DNA of 9,430 bases, taken from NCBI GenBank assembly GCA_002347705.1, contig DDWY01000080.1, positions 494 through 9,923 on the forward strand. Direction: 5' to 3'. The position numbers and the translations under genes were made by a program. This document shows, one piece after another, positions 1 through 6,118 of the stretch (position 1 is its first letter; each line of letters starts with the position of its first letter). Under the pieces are notes generated by a model. That model searched no databases, was not told the DNA's origin, and saw nothing but the letters and a program-made list of their open reading frames with translations. Origin of the DNA: Anaerolineaceae bacterium UBA2274. Its GTDB lineage: Bacteria > Chloroflexota > Anaerolineae > Anaerolineales > Anaerolineaceae.

Positions 1-20
1 TCGTTCCTCGCAATGACAGA
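1..20. repeat. Right arm of a TGTCATTGC-type intergenic palindrome (cut by window edge)
   Basis: The first 20 bases read inward to CCTCGCAATGACA. This is the usual right arm of a widespread bacterial intergenic inverted repeat whose left arm begins TGTCATTGCGAGG. The partner arm would lie left of the window, so the pairing cannot be seen here. A second, better preserved element with related TGTCAT ends lies at 2720-2794. The assignment rests on recognising the arm only. Confidence 0.4.
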
Positions 21-244
21 TTAAAGATCGTTTTTCGTTGTAGCAACAGGTCTATTTCTTTGTAAAAACACCTTCTCCTTTTCTGTCAATGCAATAGTTT
101 CCCTGCAGAGTAGGGCCTTGAATTTGATCTTAGTGTCCTTAAGCACAGCTTTGTCCTCGTTGAAATCACTATTTTTCGTCAAAATGGGAAACTCGGGTTT
201 TATAACCAACGGACCCGCACCAATTGCTTGTGACGGACGATCAC
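21..244. other. Intergenic stretch with no supported gene
   Basis: This 224-bp stretch is more AT-rich than the genes around it. The minus strand stays open for 62 codons (209 to 21) from a TTG, but there is no ribosome binding site before it and I recognise no family in the translation. No tRNA-like or terminator-like fold was seen. It may be decayed coding sequence, but nothing proves that. Confidence 0.4.
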
Positions 245-286
245 GTAGGGAACGGTCTTGTACCGTTCCGTTTTGCCGGGGTTGCG
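245..286. repeat. Palindromic intergenic repeat upstream of the helicase gene
   Basis: GGAACGGT (249-256) and ACCGTTCC (262-269) form a perfect 8-bp inverted repeat around a 5-nt loop, followed by GTTTTGCC. Four short blocks, GTAGGG (245-250), GGAACG (249-254), TTTTGCC (271-277) and GGGTTGCG (279-286), recur in the same order at 2537-2589. The two are probably decayed copies of one intergenic repeat. The hairpin lies about 55 bp upstream of the helicase -10 element, so an operator or upstream-terminator role is possible but unproven. Confidence 0.5.
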
Positions 287-323
287 GAATGGGTCAATTC
301 TCTTCCCCACTCTTGACCCCCTT

Positions 324-332
324 TGGTACAAT
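324..332 (+). promoter_or_regulatory. Extended -10 promoter element for the helicase gene
   Basis: TGGTACAAT matches the extended -10 pattern TGnTAnAAT. No convincing -35 box is seen at the usual distance. Transcription would begin near 338-341, almost at the ATG at 342, so the mRNA would have essentially no leader. No Shine-Dalgarno sequence precedes this ATG, which fits a leaderless transcript. Confidence 0.5.
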
Positions 333-341
333 CATTTGTCT

Positions 342-2528
342 ATGAATGATTTGCTTGATCTTCTCAACCCGCAACAGCAGCAAGCTGTGGCAGCTACATC
401 TGGACCAACCCTGGTTTTGGCGGGACCGGGCTCTGGCAAAACACGTGTACTTACCTACCGGATCGCCTACCTGATCGGGGCTCTGAACGTACCCGCCTAT
501 CGCATCCTGGCAGTGACTTTCACCAACAAAGCTGCGCGCCAAATGGAAGACCGCGTGCAAAAACTGATCGGCGAGCAAGCAAGCGGCTTGTGGCTGGGCA
601 CATTTCATGCCGTCTGCGGCAGGATTTTGCGCCGCGAAGCGGACCTGCTGCCCGTAAACCAGAATTTCGTCATCTTTGACGCGGATGACCAGCTTGCCCT
701 GATGAAAGAAATCGTCCGCGAGAGCAATCTCGATGAAAAACTTTACCGCCCGGCATCATTGCTGGACGCCATCTCGCGCGCCAAGAATGACCTGATCGAG
801 CCTGATAACTACCCGGTGAAAAACTTCCGCGATGAACAAATCCGGCGCTTTTTCATCCTCTATCAGCAGCGGCTGATCAAAAACAATGCCATGGATTTTG
901 ACGACATGCTGGTCTACACCAATCGCATCCTTGAGGACTTTCCGGTGGTGCGTGAAACCTATGGGCATAAGTTTGAGCACATCCTGGTGGACGAATTTCA
1001 GGACACAAACCTGGCGCAGTATGCCATTTTGCGTCTGCTGGCGCAGAAACACCGCAACCTCTATGTTGTTGGCGATGAAGACCAAAGCATCTATCGCTGG
1101 CGCGGCGCAGATTACCGCAATATATTACGGTTTCAACAGGACTTTAAAGACGCGAAAACCATCCTGCTCGAGCAAAACTATCGCTCCACGCAAACCATTC
1201 TGGATGGAGCCATGGCGGTCATCGATCACAATCGCAACCGCACAGCCAAGAAGCTCTTCACAGAAGCGCTCAAGGGCGAAAAGATCAACCTGCTGATCGC
1301 CCAGGATGACCGCGAAGAGGCTGAGTTGGTTGCCACCACGATTGAAAGGGCCATCACCCATCAAAAGATCAGCCCTGGTGCCTTCGCCATCATGTACCGC
1401 ACCAACGCGCAATCCCGCCTGCTGGAAGAAGCCTTCAGGCGAGTGGGCTTGAGCTATCGCCTGGTGGGCGCGCAGCGTTTCTATGGACGGCGTGAGGTTA
1501 AGGACATTATCGCCTTCATGCGTCTTATCTACAACCCGCTGGATGAAATCAGCCTGCGCAGAGTGATCAATTTGCCGCCGCGGGGTATCGGTGATAAGAC
1601 TGTCGAAAAAATTGTGGCTCTTGCTGCCCAGGAGAACCTGAGCGTGGGTGAAATCCTGCTGGGTCTGGCGCAGGGCAACCCGGAATGGCGGGAGGTATTT
1701 GGCAGAGAATTAGGGCGCTTGGAAAATTTTGGGCGCATGCTGCAGGGCTGGCGCGACTGCGCCGGGAAAAACCAAATCACGGTCTTGTTTGACCGCATCC
1801 TTGAGGACATTGGCTACCAGGCGCATCTCCAGGACCAGAGCGAAGAAGGGTTGGACCGCTGGGAGAACGTCATGGAGCTGCGAGCGGTGGTGCTGGAGTA
1901 TGAGGAGCAAGGCTTGCAGATCTTTTTGGAATCCATGGCCCTGGTGGCAGACCAGGACACCTTGCCCGAAAACGTTGACGCTCCAACCATGCTGACGCTC
2001 CATGCGGCTAAAGGGCTTGAATTTGACCAGGTGTTCATCACCGGGCTGGATGAAATGCTTTTGCCGCACAGCCGATCAAGAGAAGACGAAGAAGACCTCG
2101 CAGAGGAACGCCGCCTGCTTTACGTGGGCATCACGCGCGCCCGCAAGCGTCTGACCCTGACGCGCGCCCGCCGGCGCCGCAGTCCCTATGGCAGCTATGA
2201 GGAGTCCATTCCCAGCCGGTTTCTGGACGATCTCCCTGCTGAACTTTTGCAGGGCAGCCCGCGCGACCTACCGGGACGTTTTAGTTACGGACGCGAAAGT
2301 GGCTATTCGCGCTGGGAGGCACCCTCTTGGATGCGCAGTGCCCCTCCCTTAAAAGAAACGCCCATCACGCGCTTCAAGGCGGGTATGCAGGTGAAACATG
2401 ACAAATACGGGCGCGGCGTGGTCAAGACCAGCAAACTGGAACACGGTGATGAAACGGTGGAAGTCTATTTTGAGGGCTTTGGTCTCAAAGCGCTGGTGGC
2501 TTCGCTGGCGAAACTCGAGATTTTATAA
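342..2528 (+). CDS. pcrA: ATP-dependent 3'-5' DNA helicase, PcrA/UvrD family
   Basis: This 728-residue protein is a superfamily 1A helicase that unwinds DNA during nucleotide-excision and mismatch repair and removes RecA from DNA. All helicase motifs are visible in order: Walker A AGPGSGKT (27-34), motif Ia FTNKAA (60-65), motif II DEFQD (217-221), motif III GDEDQSIYRWRGA (244-256), motif IV QNYRST (278-283), motif V LTLHAAKGLEF (551-561) and motif VI YVGITRAR (594-601). The C-terminus, from about residue 678, has the Tudor-like PcrA/UvrD tail (GMQVKHDKYGRGVV). Length is normal for the family. The reading frame is open from 258, but the ATG at 342 is chosen because the family begins with L-N-x-x-Q and the extra 28 residues resemble no helicase. 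It ends in TAA. The symbol could equally be uvrD. Confidence 0.96.
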   Translation: MNDLLDLLNPQQQQAVAATSGPTLVLAGPGSGKTRVLTYRIAYLIGALNVPAYRILAVTFTNKAARQMEDRVQKLIGEQASGLWLGTFHAVCGRILRREADLLPVNQNFVIFDADDQLALMKEIVRESNLDEKLYRPASLLDAISRAKNDLIEPDNYPVKNFRDEQIRRFFILYQQRLIKNNAMDFDDMLVYTNRILEDFPVVRETYGHKFEHILVDEFQDTNLAQYAILRLLAQKHRNLYVVGDEDQSIYRWRGADYRNILRFQQDFKDAKTILLEQNYRSTQTILDGAMAVIDHNRNRTAKKLFTEALKGEKINLLIAQDDREEAELVATTIERAITHQKISPGAFAIMYRTNAQSRLLEEAFRRVGLSYRLVGAQRFYGRREVKDIIAFMRLIYNPLDEISLRRVINLPPRGIGDKTVEKIVALAAQENLSVGEILLGLAQGNPEWREVFGRELGRLENFGRMLQGWRDCAGKNQITVLFDRILEDIGYQAHLQDQSEEGLDRWENVMELRAVVLEYEEQGLQIFLESMALVADQDTLPENVDAPTMLTLHAAKGLEFDQVFITGLDEMLLPHSRSREDEEDLAEERRLLYVGITRARKRLTLTRARRRRSPYGSYEESIPSRFLDDLPAELLQGSPRDLPGRFSYGRESGYSRWEAPSWMRSAPPLKETPITRFKAGMQVKHDKYGRGVVKTSKLEHGDETVEVYFEGFGLKALVASLAKLEIL

Positions 2529-2536
2529 TATTTTTT

Positions 2537-2598
2537 GTAGGGCGGAACGCGCTTTTGCCTGCCCTTGTGGCGAAGCTGCAAGGGTTGCGCACTCCGCC
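2537..2598. repeat. Two-stem imperfect inverted repeat after the helicase gene
   Basis: The outer arms GGCGGAACGCGC (2541-2552) and GCGCACTCCGCC (2587-2598) pair at 10 of 12 positions, plus wobble. An inner perfect 6-bp stem, CCCTTG (2562-2567) with CAAGGG (2579-2584), sits within them. Blocks of this sequence recur at 245-286. It is a GC-rich intergenic repeat rather than a classical terminator, because the T-run lies before the hairpin, not after it. Confidence 0.55.
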
Positions 2599-2628
2599 AA
2601 AGAGATTGATGCCGATATTTTATTTGTG

Positions 2629-2684
2629 GGAGTGAGACCGGAATACGCGTTGGCTTTTTCATTATCTTCTGGCGGTCTCATTCC
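2629..2684. repeat. Imperfect inverted repeat, 12-bp arms
   Basis: GGAGTGAGACCG (2629-2640) and CGGTCTCATTCC (2673-2684) are complementary at 11 of 12 positions, and the exception is a G-T wobble. The intervening 32 bp include a T5 run. The element resembles other intergenic palindromes in this gap, and no gene is associated with it. Confidence 0.5.
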
Positions 2685-2719
2685 GACCTACGACTACTAC
2701 GTCCGACCTTCGCATTATG

Positions 2720-2794
2720 TTTGTCATTCTGAACGAAGTGAAGAATCTTGCCCTGCAATTATCAAGATCCTTCGCTGGCGCTCAGGATGACAAA
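2720..2794. repeat. TGTCATTCTGA / TCAGGATGACA palindromic element
   Basis: A 75-bp element has long imperfect inverted arms: 2720-2749 starts TTTGTCATTCTGA and 2764-2794 ends TCAGGATGACAAA. The arms match along about 30 bases with scattered mismatches and one indel. Elements with these ends are common non-coding, MITE-like intergenic repeats in several phyla. The spacer of 14 bp carries no coding capacity. Confidence 0.65.
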
Positions 2795-2853
2795 CCCTGG
2801 CGCAAAGAACGACACTCAATGATACAAGCCATCCCTTCCAGCTTTCTAAACGC

Positions 2854-2871
2854 TATAATTAAGCACGGAGG
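2854..2871 (+). promoter_or_regulatory. -10 box and ribosome binding site of the hydrolase operon
   Basis: A perfect TATAAT is at 2854-2859, and GGAGG (2867-2871) lies 8 nt before the ATG at 2880. The predicted transcript start near 2866 leaves a very short leader that begins close to the Shine-Dalgarno sequence. No good -35 box was found 16-19 bp upstream. Confidence 0.55.
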
Positions 2872-2879
2872 ATGATGCT

Positions 2880-3563
2880 ATGGAAACAATTTACACCTGG
2901 TACGGGCACGCGACACACGGCTTAACGGTGGGTGAGAGCCAATTGCTGATCGACCCCTACTTCACTGGCAACCCTGCCGCAACGCTCAAGCCGGAACAAG
3001 TCAGCGCTGACTATATCCTTATCACTCATGGTCACGGCGACCATATCGGCGACACGCTTTCTATCGCCAGCCGCACAGATGCTCTGTGCATTAGCAACGC
3101 CGAGATCAGCGCCTGGCTGCGCAACAAGGGCTTACGGACCCACGGCCAGCACATTGGCGGGGGATTTCACTACCCATTTGGCTACCTCAAACTGACTCAG
3201 GCACTTCACGGTTCAGCCCTGCCCGATGGAAGCTATGGAGGCAATCCGGCGGGCTTTCTCCTGACTACACCCGACGGGAAAAAGATTTACATCGCGGGTG
3301 ACACTGGCTTGTTTGGGGACATGAAACTCATTGGGGATGAAGGGCTCGACCTGGCTGTGATTCCGATTGGAGACAACTACACCATGGGTCCGGATGACGC
3401 TCTCAAGGCGGTCAGACTGCTGTGCCCCAAGCGCGTGGTGCCCGTTCACTACAACACCTGGGAACTGATTGCCCAGGATCCACAAGCCTGGAAAGCCCGT
3501 GTCGAAGCGGAAACTGGAGCAAAAGTAATCGTTTTGAAACCCGGCGAAAGCCTGAGTCTGTGA
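2880..3563 (+). CDS. Metal-dependent hydrolase of the UPF0173 / UlaG-like metallo-beta-lactamase fold
   Basis: The 227-residue protein is a single metallo-beta-lactamase-fold domain of the size usual for UPF0173 hydrolases (YtkL-like). The metal-binding signature HxHxDH is complete (H50, H52, D54, H55 in THGHGDH). Further likely ligands are H110, D141 (AGDTG) and H190 (PVHYNTW). The N-terminus (YGHAT, then LLIDPYFTGN) is typical of the UlaG/UPF0173 branch. No signal peptide or membrane segment is visible, so it is cytoplasmic. The substrate is not known for the family and cannot be read here. The start is fixed by GGAGG 8 nt upstream. It is followed after 7 nt by the molybdopterin oxidoreductase gene, so the two are very probably co-transcribed. 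Confidence 0.92.
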   Translation: METIYTWYGHATHGLTVGESQLLIDPYFTGNPAATLKPEQVSADYILITHGHGDHIGDTLSIASRTDALCISNAEISAWLRNKGLRTHGQHIGGGFHYPFGYLKLTQALHGSALPDGSYGGNPAGFLLTTPDGKKIYIAGDTGLFGDMKLIGDEGLDLAVIPIGDNYTMGPDDALKAVRLLCPKRVVPVHYNTWELIAQDPQAWKARVEAETGAKVIVLKPGESLSL

Positions 3564-3570
3564 GGGTAAG

Positions 3571-4194
3571 ATGTTTAAAAAGTTAGACCCTGAAACAAAA
3601 AAACGCCTGCCGCCGGGGCAGCACCTGACGGATCGTTTCCCGGTTCTGCATTATGGTCCGGTACCGCGCTTGAATCTGGAAAGCTGGACCTTCAGAGTAT
3701 GGGGAGAGGTCGAAAAACCCCTGCTGCTGACATGGGAAGAGTTCAACGCGCTTCCCCGCACCAAGCTGAATATGGACATCCACTGCGTGACCACCTGGAG
3801 CAAATTGGACACCAATTGGGAAGGAGTCAGCCTTAAAACTCTGCGTGAACTGGGTTTGGTAGTGCCAAAGCCTGGCGCGCGCTTTGTGATCCAGCATGCC
3901 GAGTTTGGATATACTGCCAACCTGCCGCTCGAGGTAATGGACGCGGACAACTTCCTGTTGGCGACTCACTATGAAGGGCAGCTAATCAGCCTGGAACACG
4001 GCGCGCCTTTGCGCGGCATCTGCGGAGCAATCCCGGGGAGGGATGACCTGAAGGATGTGTATTTCTGGAAGGGCGCAAAGTGGTTGAGGGGGCTGGAATT
4101 TTCAAAAACCGACGTGCCGGGCTTTTGGGAGCGGGCAGGCTATCACAACGAGGGTGATATCTGGCTTGAAGAACGTCATGCCAGAGGTTATTAA
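3571..4194 (+). CDS. Sulfite-oxidase-like molybdopterin-dependent oxidoreductase
   Basis: This 207-residue protein contains only the molybdopterin-binding fold of the sulfite oxidase superfamily. It belongs to the short sulfite-oxidase-like family, which begins with PPGQxLTxxFPVLHYGPVP as here. The expected molybdenum-ligating cysteine is C72 in HCVTTWSK. Cofactor-contacting residues are likely in HGAPLR (H143, R148) and GAKW (K170). There is no heme or dimerisation domain, twin-arginine signal or membrane segment, so it is probably cytoplasmic; its electron partner and substrate are unknown. The start lies 7 nt after the upstream stop, with a weak GAGGG overlapping that stop, suggesting translational coupling. 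Between R148 and K170 there are 21 residues, against the usual 12: the common LVVPHL segment is replaced by a longer Gly/Asp-containing stretch. Activity is therefore less certain than the family assignment. Confidence 0.9.
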   Translation: MFKKLDPETKKRLPPGQHLTDRFPVLHYGPVPRLNLESWTFRVWGEVEKPLLLTWEEFNALPRTKLNMDIHCVTTWSKLDTNWEGVSLKTLRELGLVVPKPGARFVIQHAEFGYTANLPLEVMDADNFLLATHYEGQLISLEHGAPLRGICGAIPGRDDLKDVYFWKGAKWLRGLEFSKTDVPGFWERAGYHNEGDIWLEERHARGY

Positions 4195-4221
4195 TCAGCA
4201 CAACCCAATATCCGTAAATAA

Positions 4222-4249
4222 AAAAAACAGGACGCAAGTCCTGTTTTTT
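4222..4249. terminator. Bidirectional intrinsic terminator
   Basis: AAAAAACAGGAC and GTCCTGTTTTTT form a perfect 12-bp stem with a GCAA tetraloop. The T-run on either strand follows the GC part of the stem, so the hairpin can stop transcription from both sides. It lies between the stop of the molybdopterin gene (4194) and the stop of the convergent LysM gene (4265), exactly where a shared terminator is expected. Confidence 0.92.
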
Positions 4250-4264
4250 GGTTTTAGAGATCAG

Positions 4265-5071
4265 CTAAATCTTGCGCGTCCGCCACATGTAAAAGCCCAA
4301 ACCAAGCCCTGCCAGCAGGACAACGCCGCCAATAATGCCGAGCACTGGTGAGCGGCGTGCTGAATCGGGTGTAATCACGCCAGCAGAGGGAGCAGATTCC
4401 TGCGCGCCAAAATCAATGGTGGCATCTTCACCTGCCTTGACTTCGAGGGCGTAGTTTGTGATGGTGGTAGCGTTAAAGCCGTCCGGGATGGCGACGCTGA
4501 CATTGTATGAACTCTGGGGGAGGTCAGGGAAACAGCGCGGCTGAACCTCGTCCGGGTTTCCGGCAACGGTGGTGCCAGTAAGCGAGACCGAACCATCTGG
4601 ATTGTTCACGCTCACTTCGCCGCCATAGAGATAATCCTCACCGATGGTGCGCATGCCATTGCCATCCTTGTCGTGAAAGAGCACCACGCAAATAGTGGCA
4701 GTGCCAGGAGAAGGCGTGGGAGAGGGAGTGACCAATTCCGGGGGAATAGTGGCGGTCGGCATGGCGGTCTGGGTGAGCACCACGGGTTCGACTCTGCCCA
4801 GGATGATATCCTGCCCTTCATACAAGACGCAGGCATCATCCAGACCATTCAAGATCTTGATGGTCTCAATTGGTACATTCGTCAGGAGTGAGATGCTGAT
4901 GCAACCATCCCCTGGGCGAACCTTGAAAATTATGTCGCCGTTTGCATTTGGCGTAGGTGTTTGGTAGGGAGTGCCCTGTGCGGATGCGGGCAGGCGTAAC
5001 ATGCTGAGGCTTAAACCCAGGGCAATCAAGAGTAGTAATAAAAGGGGCAGCATTTTTGACTTTGTGTTCAT
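4265..5071 (-). CDS. Secreted, membrane-anchored LysM and SdrD/Cna-B-like domain protein
   Basis: The 268-residue protein has a signal peptide (MNTKSKM, then a Leu-rich core; likely cleavage after ASA31). A LysM-like domain spans about residues 47-93 (FKVRPGDGCISIS to LYEGQDIILG) and should bind peptidoglycan or another glycan. It carries two cysteines, C57 and C81, placed where they could form a disulfide. A Thr/Pro/Ser linker follows (about 100-125), then a beta-sandwich region resembling SdrD/Cna-B modules, with a Ca-loop-like HDKDGNG (133-139) near its start. A C-terminal membrane helix (about 242-263) ends in WRTRKI. The protein is probably held outside the cell by that helix. It has its own promoter and a GAGGT Shine-Dalgarno 4 nt before the ATG. 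The exact function is unknown. Confidence 0.85.
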   Translation of the reverse strand: MNTKSKMLPLLLLLLIALGLSLSMLRLPASAQGTPYQTPTPNANGDIIFKVRPGDGCISISLLTNVPIETIKILNGLDDACVLYEGQDIILGRVEPVVLTQTAMPTATIPPELVTPSPTPSPGTATICVVLFHDKDGNGMRTIGEDYLYGGEVSVNNPDGSVSLTGTTVAGNPDEVQPRCFPDLPQSSYNVSVAIPDGFNATTITNYALEVKAGEDATIDFGAQESAPSAGVITPDSARRSPVLGIIGGVVLLAGLGLGFYMWRTRKI

Positions 5072-5075
5072 AGTT

Positions 5076-5098
5076 ACCTCATATTTTGCATTATAACA
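5076..5098 (-). promoter_or_regulatory. Extended -10 promoter and ribosome binding site of the LysM gene
   Basis: On the minus strand TGTTATAAT (5098-5090) is a perfect extended -10 element. GAGGT (5080-5076) lies 4 nt before the ATG at 5071. No clear -35 box is seen, which is acceptable for an extended -10 promoter. Confidence 0.6.
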
Positions 5099-5151
5099 TT
5101 GTCGACCACAGGCGTTTTATCAACAGCCAGGACCGAATTGCAGCTTTTGGG

Positions 5152-5157
5152 TAAAAT
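5152..5157 (+). promoter_or_regulatory. -10 element immediately before the lipoprotein gene
   Basis: TAAAAT at 5152-5157 ends 6 nt before the ATG at 5164, which puts the predicted transcript start on or next to the start codon. No normal Shine-Dalgarno sequence is present, only GGA 2 nt before the ATG. This pattern fits a leaderless mRNA. A matching -35 box is not evident. Confidence 0.4.
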
Positions 5158-5163
5158 TGGAAC

Positions 5164-5928
5164 ATGCCAAGAATTAACTGGTTGCTTACTTTATCCCTTT
5201 TGCTGTTAGGTGCCTGCGCAAAGCAGACAGCAGAGATTACTCCGACTCCTGAACCAGAACCAACCCTGGCGCTGTCGCCCAGCCCCACCGTGGACTGGTT
5301 TCCCAGCACGCCGCCTCCCACTCGCATTGCCACGGAGGCTGGAGGCTTGCCGACACAGATTTCCGAGGTTCCGGTGACTTGGCCTTTAACGGTTTCTGAC
5401 AATTTCAGCGATCCGAGCCACTGGCAGGAAACCAGCAGCCCAGCGGGAACAGTCGCATACGAGGCAAACTCGCTCACGCTGGCGCTGCCAGCAGGCAAAA
5501 TGCCGCTTGTTAGCATGAGTGACCACATCCTTCCGGGCGATTTTTACCTGGAGCTCACCATGGATGTTTTAATGTGCAGTGATGCGGATCAATACGGCTT
5601 GATACTCTGGCGCAACAGCACATCGGGAACCTTTCAGATCTGGTTCAATTGCCAGGGCGAGGTCATGGCAGAACGGCAGATTGGCGGCAGCATCGGGCGG
5701 CTGTTGAATTGGCAGACTGCCCGCAAGCTTCAGCCTGGCGCCCCTGCCAGCAATCGGATCGCGGTTTGGGCAGAGGCTGGGCAGCTGCGGGTTTTTGTGA
5801 ATGGCGCTGAGCAATACAGCCTGCAGACCCGCAGTGATCTGAGCGGCGCTTTGGGGGTTATTGCCCAGGGTTCGGGCAGCAACGCGGCTACTTTCTCCAT
5901 TTCCAATCTGTTGATTTACACACCATAG
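5164..5928 (+). CDS. Lipoprotein with C-terminal concanavalin-like jelly-roll domain
   Basis: The 254-residue protein starts with a lipoprotein signal peptide: a hydrophobic core followed by the lipobox LGAC, with C18 as the lipidated cysteine. Residues 19-78 are a low-complexity Thr/Pro/Glu linker typical of Chloroflexota surface proteins. From D79 (DNFSDPSHW) to the end is a beta-rich domain of the concanavalin A-like lectin/glucanase type (LamG/DUF1080-like), with the closing pattern LRVFVNGAEQY, LGVIAQG, FSISNLLIY. Such domains usually bind carbohydrate or mediate adhesion; no catalytic residues are evident, so a binding role is inferred. Two further cysteines (VLMCSD and WFNCQG) could pair. 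It diverges from the LysM gene, 92 bp away, and both encode surface proteins. The start is supported by the signal peptide. Confidence 0.85.
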   Translation: MPRINWLLTLSLLLLGACAKQTAEITPTPEPEPTLALSPSPTVDWFPSTPPPTRIATEAGGLPTQISEVPVTWPLTVSDNFSDPSHWQETSSPAGTVAYEANSLTLALPAGKMPLVSMSDHILPGDFYLELTMDVLMCSDADQYGLILWRNSTSGTFQIWFNCQGEVMAERQIGGSIGRLLNWQTARKLQPGAPASNRIAVWAEAGQLRVFVNGAEQYSLQTRSDLSGALGVIAQGSGSNAATFSISNLLIYTP

Positions 5929-6044
5929 GCTGTTGAGCGGATTTTTCTATCCATCCATAAGCCTGTTTGCAGCATTAACCGGTGCCTGACTTATGTGTTG
6001 TGATAAAGCAGCACGGGTACAAACTGCCCGCAATGACGCCTTAA

Positions 6045-6074
6045 TTGACTCCTTTTACTCGATAAGGATATAAT
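6045..6074 (+). promoter_or_regulatory. Sigma-70-type promoter of the nucleotidyltransferase-aminotransferase unit
   Basis: TTGACT (6045-6050) and a perfect TATAAT (6069-6074) are separated by 18 bp. This is the best promoter match in the window. Transcription would start near 6081, giving a leader of about 38 nt that contains a weak CCAC/GTGG hairpin (6083-6097) and the ribosome binding site. Confidence 0.75.
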
Positions 6075-6105
6075 GAAAATAACCACATAAAAAGTGGAAA
6101 AAACT

Positions 6106-6113
6106 AAGGAGGG
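6106..6113 (+). promoter_or_regulatory. Strong ribosome binding site of the nucleotidyltransferase gene
   Basis: AAGGAGGG lies 5 nt before the ATG at 6119 and is a near-perfect Shine-Dalgarno sequence. It fixes this start and contrasts with the missing sites before the helicase and lipoprotein genes. Confidence 0.8.
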
Positions 6114-6118
6114 CAGTC

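Larger units (their letters stand above)
2529..2879. other. 351-bp intergenic region made of consecutive inverted repeats
   Basis: This gap between the helicase and hydrolase genes contains three separate imperfect inverted repeats (2537-2598, 2629-2684 and 2720-2794), listed individually, then a short promoter region. A plus-strand reading frame crosses the left part, but it begins inside the helicase gene and has no recognisable product. No T-rich tract follows the first hairpin, so no clear intrinsic terminator for the helicase gene is seen. Confidence 0.6.

Noticed and set aside
21..209. 62-codon minus-strand reading frame
   Set aside because: It starts at TTG without a ribosome binding site, resembles no family I know and borders a repeat arm; nothing supports it as a gene.
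249..269. Palindrome as a LexA/SOS box for the helicase gene
   Set aside because: It contains GAAC and GTTC, but separated by 11 bp instead of the 4 bp of the Bacillus-type box.
258..341. Longer start for the helicase
   Set aside because: The extra 28 residues are unlike any helicase N-terminus and overlap the palindrome and promoter.
2537..2598. Intrinsic terminator for the helicase gene
   Set aside because: The hairpin has no T-run on its 3' side; the T-run precedes it.
2398..2790. 130-codon plus-strand frame
   Set aside because: It overlaps the helicase 3' end in another frame and runs through three repeat elements; no family match.
5091..5528. 145-codon minus-strand frame
   Set aside because: It is antisense to the lipoprotein signal peptide, linker and domain, and spans both promoters.
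6083..6097. Leader hairpin as a riboswitch
   Set aside because: The stem is only 4 bp and the leader about 38 nt, too small for a riboswitch.
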